Under the pieces are notes generated by a model. That model saw only the letters and a list, made by a program, of their open reading frames with translations, was not told the origin of the DNA and did not search any database. From contig VXOI01000030.1 of NCBI GenBank assembly GCA_009840175.1, positions 1-39,454 on the forward strand: 39,454 bases of DNA, in the 5' to 3' direction. The stretch comes from Chloroflexota bacterium. GTDB lineage: Bacteria > Chloroflexota > Dehalococcoidia > Lucifugimonadales > UBA3495. The position numbers were made by a program, and so were the translations under genes. Shown in pieces: positions 16,443 through 24,609 of the stretch; position 1 is the first letter of the stretch; each line of letters begins with the position of its first letter.

Positions 16443-17282
16443 ATGCAAATTGCCCCCCACATTTACAGCACTCACATCGAGGAGGACCCTTCCACCTTCG
16501 GCGCCATGCACCCAGGGGGGACGCAGATATACTTCGTCGGCGATCCGTCGGAGCGCATGGTGGTGGTGGATTCCGGCGAGCCTTACCGTTCCTGGACACG
16601 GCAGATTCTCGACTACCATACCGAGCTAGGCCGCCCGCGGATTTCAGCCATCCTCATTACGCACGGCCACGGCGATCATATCGGCGGGCTGGACCGTCTC
16701 CAGGAGAGCTTCGACTGCGAGGTGCGCTGTCACCCCAAGCTGGAGCCGCGACTGACCCACCAGCTAGGCCAAGGCATCGTGCGGGAGCTGGCAGAGCAGG
16801 AAACGGTGGAGACCGGCGGTGGGGTGTCCTTGCGAGCCTGGCACACGCCGGGCCACGAGGACGACCACATCGCCTACCACCTGCCCGCTGACGGGGCGGT
16901 GTTCAGCGGCGACACCATCCTGGGCAACTCGTCCTCCAGCGTTCGCAACCTGAAGCAGTACATGGAATCGCTGGAAACTCTGGCGCGGCTGAACCCCGGC
17001 ATCCTCTGTCCCGGCCACGGGCAGGTCATACGCGACGGCGCGACCCGGGTCGCCTGGTACGCCCGGCACCGCAACGAGCGGGAGGAGCAGGTGCTGGCGG
17101 CGCTGGCGGAGGGTGCGGAGTCGGTGGACGAAATCGTCACCGCCGTCTACCCCCGTGACCTGGCCGACAACCTGCGGTCCGCCGCCGCCCGCAACGTCCG
17201 CACCCACCTGCAAAAGCTGGTGGAAGAAGGCCGGGTATCTGAGGCGTCGTCCACCTACACCATGAGCGACAGCGGGCAGTGA
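16443..17282 (+). CDS. Metallo-beta-lactamase-fold hydrolase (LACTB2-like)
   Basis: The 279-residue protein has the full binuclear metal site: T-H74-G-H76-G-D78-H79-IGG, a later His in HTPGHEDDH, the Asp in FSGDTIL, and a C-terminal CPGHGQVI. After the lactamase fold, residues 205-275 form a winged helix (LAALAEGAESVDEIVTAVYP ... HLQKLVEEGRV). This two-domain layout is that of LACTB2-like hydrolases, several of which cut RNA or thioesters; which substrate applies here cannot be read. The ATG at 16443 has GAGG 8 bases upstream. Its stop overlaps the GTG start of the next small gene, so the two are coupled. Confidence 0.88.
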   Translation: MQIAPHIYSTHIEEDPSTFGAMHPGGTQIYFVGDPSERMVVVDSGEPYRSWTRQILDYHTELGRPRISAILITHGHGDHIGGLDRLQESFDCEVRCHPKLEPRLTHQLGQGIVRELAEQETVETGGGVSLRAWHTPGHEDDHIAYHLPADGAVFSGDTILGNSSSSVRNLKQYMESLETLARLNPGILCPGHGQVIRDGATRVAWYARHRNEREEQVLAALAEGAESVDEIVTAVYPRDLADNLRSAAARNVRTHLQKLVEEGRVSEASSTYTMSDSGQ

Positions 17283-17494
17283 ACTACGAAAGGCGGACGA
17301 TACGGTTCGGAAGCGGCGGGCCGGGCTGCGGCCTGATGGCGGGCGTGTGGCTGGCTGCCATCGGGGCGGTGCTGATTTCGCCAGTGGGCGCGTGGATTAT
17401 CAAGGGCATCGGCTGGCTGCTGCTGGGCATCGGTGTGCTGGTGGTGGTGCTGACCATCGTCAGCTGGCTGACGAGCAGGCGGCGGGAGCGTTGA
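17279..17494 (+). CDS. Small membrane protein with two hydrophobic segments
   Basis: The 71-residue product starts at a GTG that overlaps the stop of the metallo-hydrolase gene (GTGA). Residues about 17-40 (CGLMAGVWLAAIGAVLISPV) and 42-63 (IGWLLLGIGVLVVVLTIVSW) are hydrophobic helices, and the ends are Arg-rich. It should be an integral membrane protein with both ends on the cytoplasmic side. No family is recognised. The overlap suggests that it is made together with the hydrolase. Confidence 0.7.
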   Translation: MNYERRTIRFGSGGPGCGLMAGVWLAAIGAVLISPVGAWIIKGIGWLLLGIGVLVVVLTIVSWLTSRRRER

Positions 17495-17504
17495 CGAAGC
17501 GCCG

Positions 17505-17858
17505 CTAGGAATGAGTCTCATCTATACGGACAATGTCGGCCTGCATAACTGCAACTGCCTGAAGCAACTGTTGCAGTAACTCGTCGGTGCGCTGCCAGGA
17601 TTCTTCCATGAATTGATATTCTTCATCGAAGTACTGGATGTCTTCCTCCACCCGCTGCTGGTTCTCCTCCGCCCGCCGTTGGTTCTCCTCCATCCGCTGT
17701 TGGTTCTCTTCCATCCGCTGTTGACGCGCCGCCATTCGCCGTTGACGCGTCGCCATTCGCTGTTGACGCGCCGCCATTTCCTGGGCTAGTACGGCAGAAA
17801 GCTGCGTAAGAATTTCCAGGGTATTGACCCGGTCTTCTATGTTTCCCTGATCCTGCAT
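17505..17858 (-). CDS. Coiled-coil protein with 7-residue tandem repeats
   Basis: From the ATG at 17858 (MQDQGNIEDRVNTLEILTQL) the product has 117 residues and is almost wholly helical. The centre consists of consecutive heptads RQQRMAT, RQRRMAA, RQQRMEE, NQQRMEE, NQRRAEE, NQQRVEE. In the DNA these are 21-bp tandem repeats between about 17650 and 17785. A longer frame reaches 17966, but its first 36 residues (rich in Cys and Met) do not look natural. Met, Val and Ala at the core positions suggest a long parallel coil. The function is unknown. It is convergent with the small membrane-protein gene, 10 bases away. Confidence 0.7.
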   Translation of the reverse strand: MQDQGNIEDRVNTLEILTQLSAVLAQEMAARQQRMATRQRRMAARQQRMEENQQRMEENQRRAEENQQRVEEDIQYFDEEYQFMEESWQRTDELLQQLLQAVAVMQADIVRIDETHS

Positions 17859-17989
17859 TTTCCCTGACTCTGCGGGACAAGTCACCGCTTTGTTGAATTC
17901 AGATGGCCCGGAGCCCCAAGTTTCCTGTCCGACGCAGGCCATCATTATCATACAATGGTCAGCCAATGGTCAGCGTTGCGGGAGCGCCA

Positions 17990-18388
17990 TTACGACCCTA
18001 CACGGTTGGGGTCCTTCTCCAGCAGCTCGATGCGGATGTTGCCTGGAGCCACCACGAAGGCGATCCTCACGCCCGGGCGGATTTCGTGGGGTTCCGAGGT
18101 GAACTCGGCGCCCTTGGCCCGCAGTTCGGCAGCGGCATCGTCCAGGTTCTCGACCCGGAGGCCAAAGTGGTCCAGGCCCTTGTGGGGATGGTCGGCGCTG
18201 GGCGTGGTGTCTTCGGCGCAGCGGGCGATGAAGATGTCGAGGCCGTTCAGGTCCAAGTCCACGCGCGGGTTGCCGTCGGACTGCACCGACTCCACGATCC
18301 GCGCCCCGAACATCTCGTTGAAGTATTGTGCGGTCTCCATTGGCTCCGGGCTCAGCAGGTGAATGTGGTCGTAGGTGTAGAAAGCCAT
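17990..18388 (-). CDS. VOC (glyoxalase/dioxygenase fold) family protein
   Basis: This 132-residue protein has the paired beta-alpha-beta-beta-beta units of the vicinal oxygen chelate superfamily. The first begins TYDHIHLLSPEPMETAQYF with FGARIVES; the second begins KGLDHFGLRVENLDDAAAEL and ends GNIRIELLEKDP. Candidate metal ligands are His8, His73 and the Glu in RIELLE. The size suits a glyoxalase I or methylmalonyl-CoA epimerase-like enzyme. The substrate cannot be told from sequence. It lies downstream of, and in the same direction as, the selenoprotein gene, separated by a palindromic repeat. Confidence 0.85.
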   Translation of the reverse strand: MAFYTYDHIHLLSPEPMETAQYFNEMFGARIVESVQSDGNPRVDLDLNGLDIFIARCAEDTTPSADHPHKGLDHFGLRVENLDDAAAELRAKGAEFTSEPHEIRPGVRIAFVVAPGNIRIELLEKDPNRVGS

Positions 18389-18447
18389 CGATCTTTCCCC
18401 CTTGTATATTCTGGACGGTGGTACAGGTGCCGCTTCACAGCGTTGAC

Positions 18448-18476
18448 GTAGGGGCGGGTTTCAAACCCGCCCCTAC
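18448..18476. repeat. Perfect 29-bp palindrome
   Basis: GTAGGGGCGGGTTT and AAACCCGCCCCTAC flank a single central base. It stands between the selenoprotein gene and the VOC gene, and could end transcription on either strand. Only one copy is seen in this window. Confidence 0.8.
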
Positions 18477-18506
18477 TACACAGTACAGTGAGCGTGAAAA
18501 CGCCGC

Positions 18507-19703
18507 TTACCGCGACAGGCCGTAGGGAATGGCCTTGACCGCCGGGTCTTCAGACTGGTTCATCGTCTCGGTCAATCTGACTATGAGGCCGCTCATGGCC
18601 GTCTCGCCCCAGTACCACTCGTGGATTTCGCGGTCGTCCGCGCCCGGGCGCTGCTCCATACGCGCCTCGTAGTAGAAGGCCTTGAGGTCGTCCACGCAGT
18701 AGCGGATGAACTGGGGCAGGCCGACGTCGCCGGGCCGCCCGTCGTAGTCCGTGTCCTCCCCGGCGGTGTAGCCTTCCAGGAAGCGCACGACGCCCCGGAA
18801 CCGTCGCTGCGGCACGCCGCTGACTCCGACGGCGGTGCGCCCGCCGTTCTTCTCGATCCAGCGCTCGTAGTAGGGCCGCAGGGCTGTAAGCTCGTCGGCC
18901 GGGTTGAGACCCTTGGCCGCGTCGGAGCGCTCCGCTCCCGATGCTTGCAGAAGGTCTGCCGGAACTGTGTCGTCCTCGAATTCCTCCAGCACCGGCCCTT
19001 TCTCGGCGTCCAGCAGGTCGAAGGCGGCCTTCATTACCTGGTGCTGGATGAGCGGGTCGCCAGCCCGTCCCAGGGCGTTGCCGAAGGCGTAGGGAACCCA
19101 CAGCATCCGGGGCGGCTTGGTCCGCTCGGCGTGTTCCTTCACGAACACGACGCCGGTGGTGCTGATTCCGGCTCCCTCGAAGCACCTGGCAAGCACGCTG
19201 ACCGCGTGCGAGCAGAGGGGTCAAGTGGGTGTGAGGAACACCACATCCACCCCTTCGGACGCCATCTTCTGTGCCACTTCAGGCCCGGTCTCCTCAACCA
19301 CCGTGGTGGTGTCCCGGAGAGCGCCCATGTAAGAGTAGTAGTTGTCGGCCAGAGAGCCGATGACGCCCTGCTCCCGCAGTTCTTCCAGCCGGTCCATGGG
19401 GAAGGTGACGTTGATGTCGCGGTAGATGCCGGTGTGGTCGAACCCGATGCTCACATGGCTCTGGATGATGTCCGCCGCCGGAGTGCCGCGCGGTATCACG
19501 CGATAGGAGCAGTCGCCGCCCTGGGGGTTGGTTATGAAGGGCTTGTCATCCCGCAGGTGCAGCCCGGCCGATGTGACCAGCGCCACCCGGCTCTCGCTGA
19601 GGGGCTTGCGCATCGGCGCCCACGGGGTATCGTCGTGCTCCATGCACGGGAACATTTGCAGCATCCGCCGCTGCACTTCGCTGAGGGTCTCAAGCCTGGG
19701 CAT
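18507..19703 (-). CDS. GrdB/PrdB-family selenoprotein (glycine/betaine/D-proline reductase type), Sec at residue 161
   Basis: Two adjacent open stretches (19703-19224 and 19220-18507) are in one frame, separated only by a TGA at 19221-19223. Together they give 398 residues. The N-terminal part (SRVALVTSAGLHLRDDKPF, DYRVIP-like CSYRVIPRGTPAADI, SHVSIGFDHTG, GVIGSLADNYYSYMGA) matches the selenoprotein B family of glycine, sarcosine, betaine and D-proline reductases. Read as selenocysteine, the junction becomes VVFLTPT-U-PLCSHAVSVLA. This places U-x-x-C exactly at the redox site; D-proline reductase PrdB uses the same UxxC motif. A SECIS-like hairpin follows. No grdA, grdC or prdA homologue is near, so the substrate is unknown and an orphan reductase role is inference. 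Start: ATG with AGGT upstream. Reading it as a broken gene is the alternative, but the exact motif position and hairpin argue against that. Confidence 0.85.
19193..19223 (-). promoter_or_regulatory. Candidate bacterial SECIS element with UGA codon
   Basis: After TGA (19223-19221) come 11 bases, then GCACGC (19209-19204), loop GGTCA (19203-19199) and GCGTGC (19198-19193). This is a perfect 6-bp stem whose small apical loop carries GU. The E. coli fdhF SECIS has a comparable small stem with GGUCU in the loop at a similar distance. SelB would bind here to deliver selenocysteinyl-tRNA. Confidence 0.75.
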
Positions 19704-19800
19704 ATTCGCACCTGCCGTTAGATTTGGGATTATGTGTGTTCGAGGGCGTTGCAGAAAGGCAGCTTATGGTTGTGAAGCGCCTTCCAGCATCGCATCCAGT

Positions 19801-20244
19801 CTATGATGTTGGAGCCAGCGAGTTCTCGATGACCTTCTGGTAGATATGCAGCATATAGTGTAGCCACGCCGCCATGTCCGGCCAGTTTTCCGGGGCGGTT
19901 GCGTCGAACTCCCGCTTGGCGTCAAAGCTGCCGTATATATCGTTCCACTCTGTGCCAGGTTGGAAGTTCAGCCGTCCATTGAAGGCGTCGCCAATTGCCT
20001 TCTGGAATGATGCCCTGATCGATGCTATCCGAGGCTCCGCTTCTTCGGAGGATTCGCCCTTGCGCCCGCGCAGCCACAACCCGACTGCTCCGTTCAGCAC
20101 CGCCAGCGATACGTTGAGATCAACGGACTCGACCGGAATCCAGACATAGCTCCGTCCCCACCCGGCCGGAACGCCGTCATCGGGATAGAGTTCCGCGTAC
20201 TTAGTCCAGAAATCCCGCCGGAACTGTACGGCATCGCTCGTCAT
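19801..20244 (-). CDS. DUF4268-like protein
   Basis: From the ATG at 20244 the product has 147 residues beginning MTSDAVQFRRDFWTKYAELY. It contains RSYVWIPVESVDLNVSLAVL, a GLWLRG strand, and a long helix before LNFQPGTEW. This order resembles DUF4268, a domain often found at the C-terminus of nuclease-like proteins, where FW-x-x-Y begins it and a W-x-x-LxF/Lx-W block ends it. Here it stands alone with no nuclease domain. The frame continues upstream to 20301, but those residues look like readthrough. The function is unknown; the family match is moderate. Confidence 0.65.
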   Translation of the reverse strand: MTSDAVQFRRDFWTKYAELYPDDGVPAGWGRSYVWIPVESVDLNVSLAVLNGAVGLWLRGRKGESSEEAEPRIASIRASFQKAIGDAFNGRLNFQPGTEWNDIYGSFDAKREFDATAPENWPDMAAWLHYMLHIYQKVIENSLAPTS

Positions 20245-20420
20245 ACCTGCCTCCTGTACTATGAGCCAGGATACGAAACCCTGGAGGGCCGCTGCTTCCA
20301 CTGTTGCCCGTTGGCATCCAGGAATGTCCTACTGCTTTATGGGCGAATGTTGTGCTATCGTAGCGTTGGGCGGTTCGGGTGTCAAAAGCCCCATCCGCAT
20401 ATGATTGGGAGCTGGAGCAC

Positions 20421-21821
20421 ATGACGCCAACCGTTGTTGTCGCCGGGGTTCGCAGCGGGGTGGGCAAGACCACCATCGCCACCGGCATCATGGGCGCGCT
20501 GACCCGGCGGGGGTTTGCCGTGCAGCCCTTCAAGGCCGGGCCGGACTACATAGACCCTTCGTATCACCAAGTGGCCTGCGGGGTGCCTTCCCGCAACCTG
20601 GACACCTGGCTACTGCCTCACCCCACGGTGCTGGAGCTGTACGCCAAGGCGTCGGCCCGGCGGCAGATTTCCGTGGTTGAGGGCGTGATGGGCCTGTTCG
20701 ACGGCCACTCCAGCCTCGACGAGGAAGGCTCAACCGCCCAGTTGGCAAAGCTGATTGGCGCTCCGGTCATACTGGTAGCCGACGCATCCAAGGTCGCCCG
20801 CAGCGTGGCCGCCGAAGTGCTGGGATACCAGCGGTTCGACCCGGCCCTGAATGTGGCCGGGGTGATACTCAACGGAGTCGCCAGCGACAGGCATCTGGAG
20901 TTCTGCAAGCCCCAGATCGAGGCTACCACCGGCCTGCCTGTGCTGGGCTACCTGCCCCGCCGCCCTGAGTTCGAGCAGCCGGAGAGGCACCTGGGCCTGA
21001 TTCCTACCGTCGAGGGAACCGTGGCCCGCCAGTGGTACGACGCCCTGATTGCCCAGATTGAAGAGACCATAGACGTGGGCCGCATCGCGGAACTGGCCGG
21101 GATGGTCGCACCGCCAGCGCCTTCCGCTCATCCTGAGCTTGTCGAAGGACGCCACCCGCAGGTCTATCCCTCGGAGCCGCAGCCCAAGCGGGCTGTGATA
21201 GCGGTGGCGCAAGACAAGGCTTTCAATTTCTACTACCAGGACTCTCTGGATTTGCTGGAAGCGTGGGGAGCCGAAATCGTCCCTTTCAGCCCATTGGAGG
21301 ACGCCAGCCTGCCGGAAGGGGCGGGCGGCGTCTACCTGGGCGGCGGGTTCCCGGAAATGTTCGCCGCAGAGCTGTCGGCCAACCGCCCGATGCTGGACTC
21401 CATCCGCCAGGCGGCGGAGCGGGACGTCCCGATCTACGGAGAGTGCGGCGGCCTGATGTACCTGGGCCGCAGCCTGACCGGGTTCGACGAAGTGGCCTAT
21501 CCCATGGCCGGGCTGATACCGGCGGTGTCTGCCATGTCGCAGTCGCGTCTGTCCCTCGGCTACCGCGAGGTGGAGGCCCGCGCCGACGGCCCGCTCCTGC
21601 CTGCCGGGCAGCAGGTGCGAGGCCACGAGTTCCACTGGTCTACGCTGGAACAGCCGCCGCAGGACGGCGAATCGGTCTACCGCGTGGTCAATCAGGGCGG
21701 CCGGCCCGACGGCTTCCGCGCCGGGAGCGTCTGGGGCACTTACGTACACGTCCACCTGGGTAGCGCGCCGGGCCTGGCCCTCCGCTTCGTCGAAACCTGC
21801 GCCGCCCGCAGTTCCATCTGA
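20421..21821 (+). CDS. cobB: Cobyrinate a,c-diamide synthase
   Basis: The enzyme uses ATP and glutamine to amidate the a and c side chains of (hydrogeno)cobyrinic acid in cobalamin synthesis. The 466-residue protein has the CbiA order. An N-terminal P-loop (GVRSGVGKTTIATGIMGALT, residues 9-28) comes first, then FKAGPDYIDPSYH and VVEGVMGLFDG. The C-terminal class I glutamine amidotransferase has its nucleophile in YGECGGLMYLG (Cys at about 342) and its His in RGHEFHWS. Near residue 237, between the domains, the peptide SAHPELVEG is encoded by a dispersed DNA repeat. The ATG at 20421 is chosen for GGAGC upstream and the family's start just before VVVAG. The cobO-type gene follows, so the two probably serve corrinoid synthesis or salvage. 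No cobalamin riboswitch is visible upstream. Confidence 0.93.
   Translation: MTPTVVVAGVRSGVGKTTIATGIMGALTRRGFAVQPFKAGPDYIDPSYHQVACGVPSRNLDTWLLPHPTVLELYAKASARRQISVVEGVMGLFDGHSSLDEEGSTAQLAKLIGAPVILVADASKVARSVAAEVLGYQRFDPALNVAGVILNGVASDRHLEFCKPQIEATTGLPVLGYLPRRPEFEQPERHLGLIPTVEGTVARQWYDALIAQIEETIDVGRIAELAGMVAPPAPSAHPELVEGRHPQVYPSEPQPKRAVIAVAQDKAFNFYYQDSLDLLEAWGAEIVPFSPLEDASLPEGAGGVYLGGGFPEMFAAELSANRPMLDSIRQAAERDVPIYGECGGLMYLGRSLTGFDEVAYPMAGLIPAVSAMSQSRLSLGYREVEARADGPLLPAGQQVRGHEFHWSTLEQPPQDGESVYRVVNQGGRPDGFRAGSVWGTYVHVHLGSAPGLALRFVETCAARSSI
21128..21149 (+). repeat. ATCCTGAGCTTGTCGAAGG repeat, in frame in cobB
   Basis: TCATCCTGAGCTTGTCGAAG is read as HPELVEG in the interdomain linker. It is the same family as in priA at 12701 and the intergenic copy at 10951. 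Confidence 0.8.
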
Positions 21822-21824
21822 CGG

Positions 21825-21915
21825 TCTGAACTGTGATTCACTTGATTGAATGATGACCATGATTCAGAAGCATTCCATCAGAGAAATCCCATAATCAAAC
21901 AAATCACAGTTCAGA
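21825..21915. repeat. Long inverted repeat between cobB and cobO
   Basis: TCTGAACTGTGATT (21825-21838) and its exact complement (21902-21915) bound a 91-bp AT-rich unit. The match extends with mismatches to about 23 bp. It starts a few bases after the cobB stop, and the transcript could fold into one long hairpin. It resembles a mobile or dispersed repeat rather than a terminator. Confidence 0.75.
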
Positions 21916-21960
21916 TAAGAGAGTGAGGGTGAAAGCCTCGCGGCCAAATCAACATTATTC

Positions 21961-21994
21961 CCCTCTCCCACTGGGAGAGGGTTAGGGTGAGGGA
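21961..21994 (+). repeat. CCCTCTCCC/GGGAGAGGGTTAGGGTGAGGG repeat
   Basis: CCCTCTCCCACTGGGAGAGG is followed by GTTAGGGTGAGGGA, ending 4 bases before the cobO ATG. Related copies lie at 28215 and 34562. The GAGGGA end may double as the ribosome-binding site. Confidence 0.8.
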
Positions 21995-21997
21995 AGT

Positions 21998-22588
21998 ATG
22001 ACCACCAGCAATCAGGAAAACGCCACCACGAGGTCGGAACCCGGCCCCCAGTCCGTAACCGGCCCGCGCATCAACAAGGGCCTGGTCATCGTGAACACCG
22101 GCACCGGCAAGGGCAAGACCACCGCCGCCATGGGCGTGATGCTGCGGGCCTGGGGCCGCGACATGAAGGTCATCATGCTCCAGTTCATCAAGCACACCAC
22201 GGCCAACTTCGGCGAGCAGCGCGCCGCCAAGAAGATGGACATCGAAGTGCGGGCTATGGGCGACGGCTTCACCTGGCGCTCCAAGGACCTCGATAATTCC
22301 GCCGACCTGGCCCGCGCCCACTGGGAGGACTGCAAGGAAGTCATCGCCAAGGGTGAGCACGATGTGGTGATTCTCGACGAGTTCACCTACGCCCTGCACT
22401 ACGGCTGGGTGCCGGTGGATGATGCGCTGGAAACCCTGCGCAACCGGCCCGAGATGATGCACGTCATCATCACTGGCCGCAACGCCCCGCCGGAGCTGGT
22501 GGACTTCGCCGACCTGGTCACCGAGATGACTCTGGTAAAGCACCCCTACCATGTGGGCATCAAAGCCCAGCCGGGGATCGAGTTCTAG
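21998..22588 (+). CDS. cobO: Corrinoid adenosyltransferase (CobA/CobO/BtuR family)
   Basis: The enzyme transfers the 5'-deoxyadenosyl group of ATP to cob(I)alamin or corrinoid precursors. The 196-residue protein has the P-loop GTGKGKTT (residues 35-42), then [17 protein letters not shown], the [17 protein letters not shown] block with its Asp-Glu, and [20 protein letters not shown]. These are all characteristic of the BtuR/CobO type rather than PduO or EutT. The first 25 residues are a polar extension, usual in the family. It stands 176 bases after cobB in the same direction, separated by two repeats. Confidence 0.93.
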   Translation: MTTSNQENATTRSEPGPQSVTGPRINKGLVIVNTGTGKGKTTAAMGVMLRAWGRDMKVIMLQFIKHTTANFGEQRAAKKMDIEVRAMGDGFTWRSKDLDNSADLARAHWEDCKEVIAKGEHDVVILDEFTYALHYGWVPVDDALETLRNRPEMMHVIITGRNAPPELVDFADLVTEMTLVKHPYHVGIKAQPGIEF

Positions 22589-22797
22589 CAGGAATTGCGG
22601 CGCAGGCCGAATGTGGCGGGCGCATCCCAAGGCTTCCGGCTGTAATGGCGTAGGGCGCCGCTTTGCGTACAGTAATAACCAGCAGCCCACCCTTCACTGT
22701 CTATTCGACAACCGCAAAGCCACGCTTTATAGTTGACTGAAGATGCGCTCTCATGTCTGTCCCTCCCAGAGGCAGAGAGCATTGGAATTTGCGGGAA

Positions 22798-24603
22798 ATG
22801 CAGCCCACCAACGACGAAATCGCCCAACTGTTCCAGAATCTGGGCGCCCTGCTGGAAATGAAGGGCGACTCGGCGTTCAAGATTCGCGCCTACCGGCGGG
22901 CTGCGGATACCATCCACCAGCTTACCGTTCCGCTGGCCCAGGCCGTTCATGACGGGCAGAAGCTGACCGGCATCCCGGGCATCGGTAAGGCCATCAGCGA
23001 CAAGATTCACGAGCTGGTGACCACCGGCAAGGTGCGGACCTACGAGCGCGCGAAATCGGAAGTGCCTGAAGGCGCCCTGAATTTGCTGGCAATCCCCGGC
23101 ATCGGCCCCAAGACCGCCATGCTCATCGGCACTGAATTGGGCATCAGCACGGTCGAGGGCGTGGAGCAGGCGGCAGCAGACGGTCGCCTGGCAACCCTGC
23201 CCCGCATGGGCAAACGAGCCGCGGAAAGCATTCTCCGCCACATCCAGGCCACCCGAAGCATGGGCGGGCGCACCCCCATCGGCGAGGCGCTGCCCGCCGC
23301 CGAGTCGGTCATGGCCGCCCTGCGCGACAGCGACCCGGATATTACGTTGCTGACCCCGGCGGGCAGCCTGCGCCGTTGGGAGGAAACCATCGGCGACGTT
23401 GATTTGGTGGCTGTTACCCGGCAGCCGGAGGAACTGGGGCGCTGCCTGGCAGACCTTCCCGAAGTGCGAGAGGTGCTGGTCAACGGCTCCCGCAAGACCA
23501 GCGTCATTGTCGAACCTGGACTCCAGATTGACCTGCGCACCGGAGAGACCAATTCCATCGGCGCGATGCTGCAATACTTCACCGGCAGCCAGCAACACAA
23601 CATCCGCCTGCGCGACTTCGCCAACCGCATGGGGCTGTCCCTGAACGAATACGGAATCACCGGCATCGAGTCCGGGGAGGTGGAATACTTCGCCGACGAA
23701 ACGGCCTTCTATGCCCGGCTGGGGCTGCCCTGGATTCCCCCGGAACTGCGGGCCGGGATGTGGGAGCTGGACGCGGCGCAGCAAAATTGTCTGCCCCAAC
23801 TGGTGGAATCCCGCCACCTGCGCGGCGACCTGCACGTCCACAGCGAATGGAGCGACGGCAGCGACCCCATAGAGACGATGGTGGCGACAGCAGCGTCTTT
23901 GGGATACGAGTACGTGGCCCTCACCGATCACTCACAGGGCTTGGGCGTCGCCAACGGCCTCACCCCGGAGCGGCTGGCCGCCCAGCGGGAGGTTCTGCTC
24001 CAGCTGCAAGACCGGTTCGACATACGTATCCTGGCCGGTTCCGAGGTGGACATCCGCGCCGACGGGCGCATGGACTTCCCCGACGAGGTGCTGGCGGAGT
24101 TGGATGTGGTGGTGGCGTCGGTGCACAACGCCATGTCGCAGGACCGCGACACCATGACCAGGCGCATCATATCGGCGATGGAACACCCCTCCGTGACCAT
24201 TATCGGCCACCTGTCCACCCGGCTGCTGGGGCAACGACCGCCCTCGGACTTCGACCTGGAAGCGGTGTTGCAGGCGGCGCGGGACACCGGCACGGCCCTG
24301 GAAATCAACGCATCTCCGGCCCGGCTGGACCTGCGCGACACCCATGCCCACCGCGCCCGCGAACTGGGTGTGCCGCTGGTCATCAACACCGACTCACACC
24401 ACCATTCCGAGTTGTCAGCCGGACGGTTCGGCATAGCCGTGGCCCGGCGCGCCTGGTGTGAGCCGCGACATATCCTGAACGCCCTGCCATTGGACGATTT
24501 TCTGCGATTCATCCGCGCACCCAAACCTGACCGTCTCAAAGTATTCGACGAAATTGTAGCCACCAGAAATCTTTCCCATGAGTTTGCCACGGGGCCAGGG
24601 TAA
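22798..24603 (+). CDS. polX: DNA polymerase X family with PHP domain
   Basis: Bacterial PolX fills short gaps in base-excision repair and carries a PHP domain with 3'-5' exonuclease activity. From the ATG at 22798 (MQPTNDEIAQLFQNLGALLE) there are 601 residues. The HhH regions are LTGIPGIGKAISDKI and LLAIPGIGPKTAMLI. The nucleotidyltransferase site is GSLRRWEETIGDVDLV (residues 189-204; family usually GSYRRGxExxGDID), with Asp200 and Asp202. The PHP domain begins at about 344 with DLHVHSEWSDG and continues through YVALTDHSQGLGVANG, GSEVDIRADG and NTDSHHHSEL. The order and length are normal. A longer frame starts at 22753 but adds an unlike N-terminus. The next gene follows after 6 bases, in a likely operon. 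Confidence 0.93.
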   Translation: MQPTNDEIAQLFQNLGALLEMKGDSAFKIRAYRRAADTIHQLTVPLAQAVHDGQKLTGIPGIGKAISDKIHELVTTGKVRTYERAKSEVPEGALNLLAIPGIGPKTAMLIGTELGISTVEGVEQAAADGRLATLPRMGKRAAESILRHIQATRSMGGRTPIGEALPAAESVMAALRDSDPDITLLTPAGSLRRWEETIGDVDLVAVTRQPEELGRCLADLPEVREVLVNGSRKTSVIVEPGLQIDLRTGETNSIGAMLQYFTGSQQHNIRLRDFANRMGLSLNEYGITGIESGEVEYFADETAFYARLGLPWIPPELRAGMWELDAAQQNCLPQLVESRHLRGDLHVHSEWSDGSDPIETMVATAASLGYEYVALTDHSQGLGVANGLTPERLAAQREVLLQLQDRFDIRILAGSEVDIRADGRMDFPDEVLAELDVVVASVHNAMSQDRDTMTRRIISAMEHPSVTIIGHLSTRLLGQRPPSDFDLEAVLQAARDTGTALEINASPARLDLRDTHAHRARELGVPLVINTDSHHHSELSAGRFGIAVARRAWCEPRHILNALPLDDFLRFIRAPKPDRLKVFDEIVATRNLSHEFATGPG

Positions 24604-24609
24604 ACCGAG

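Noticed and set aside
20302-20420. Cobalamin riboswitch upstream of cobB
   Set aside because: No B12-box-like core or its supporting helices are visible in the short leader.
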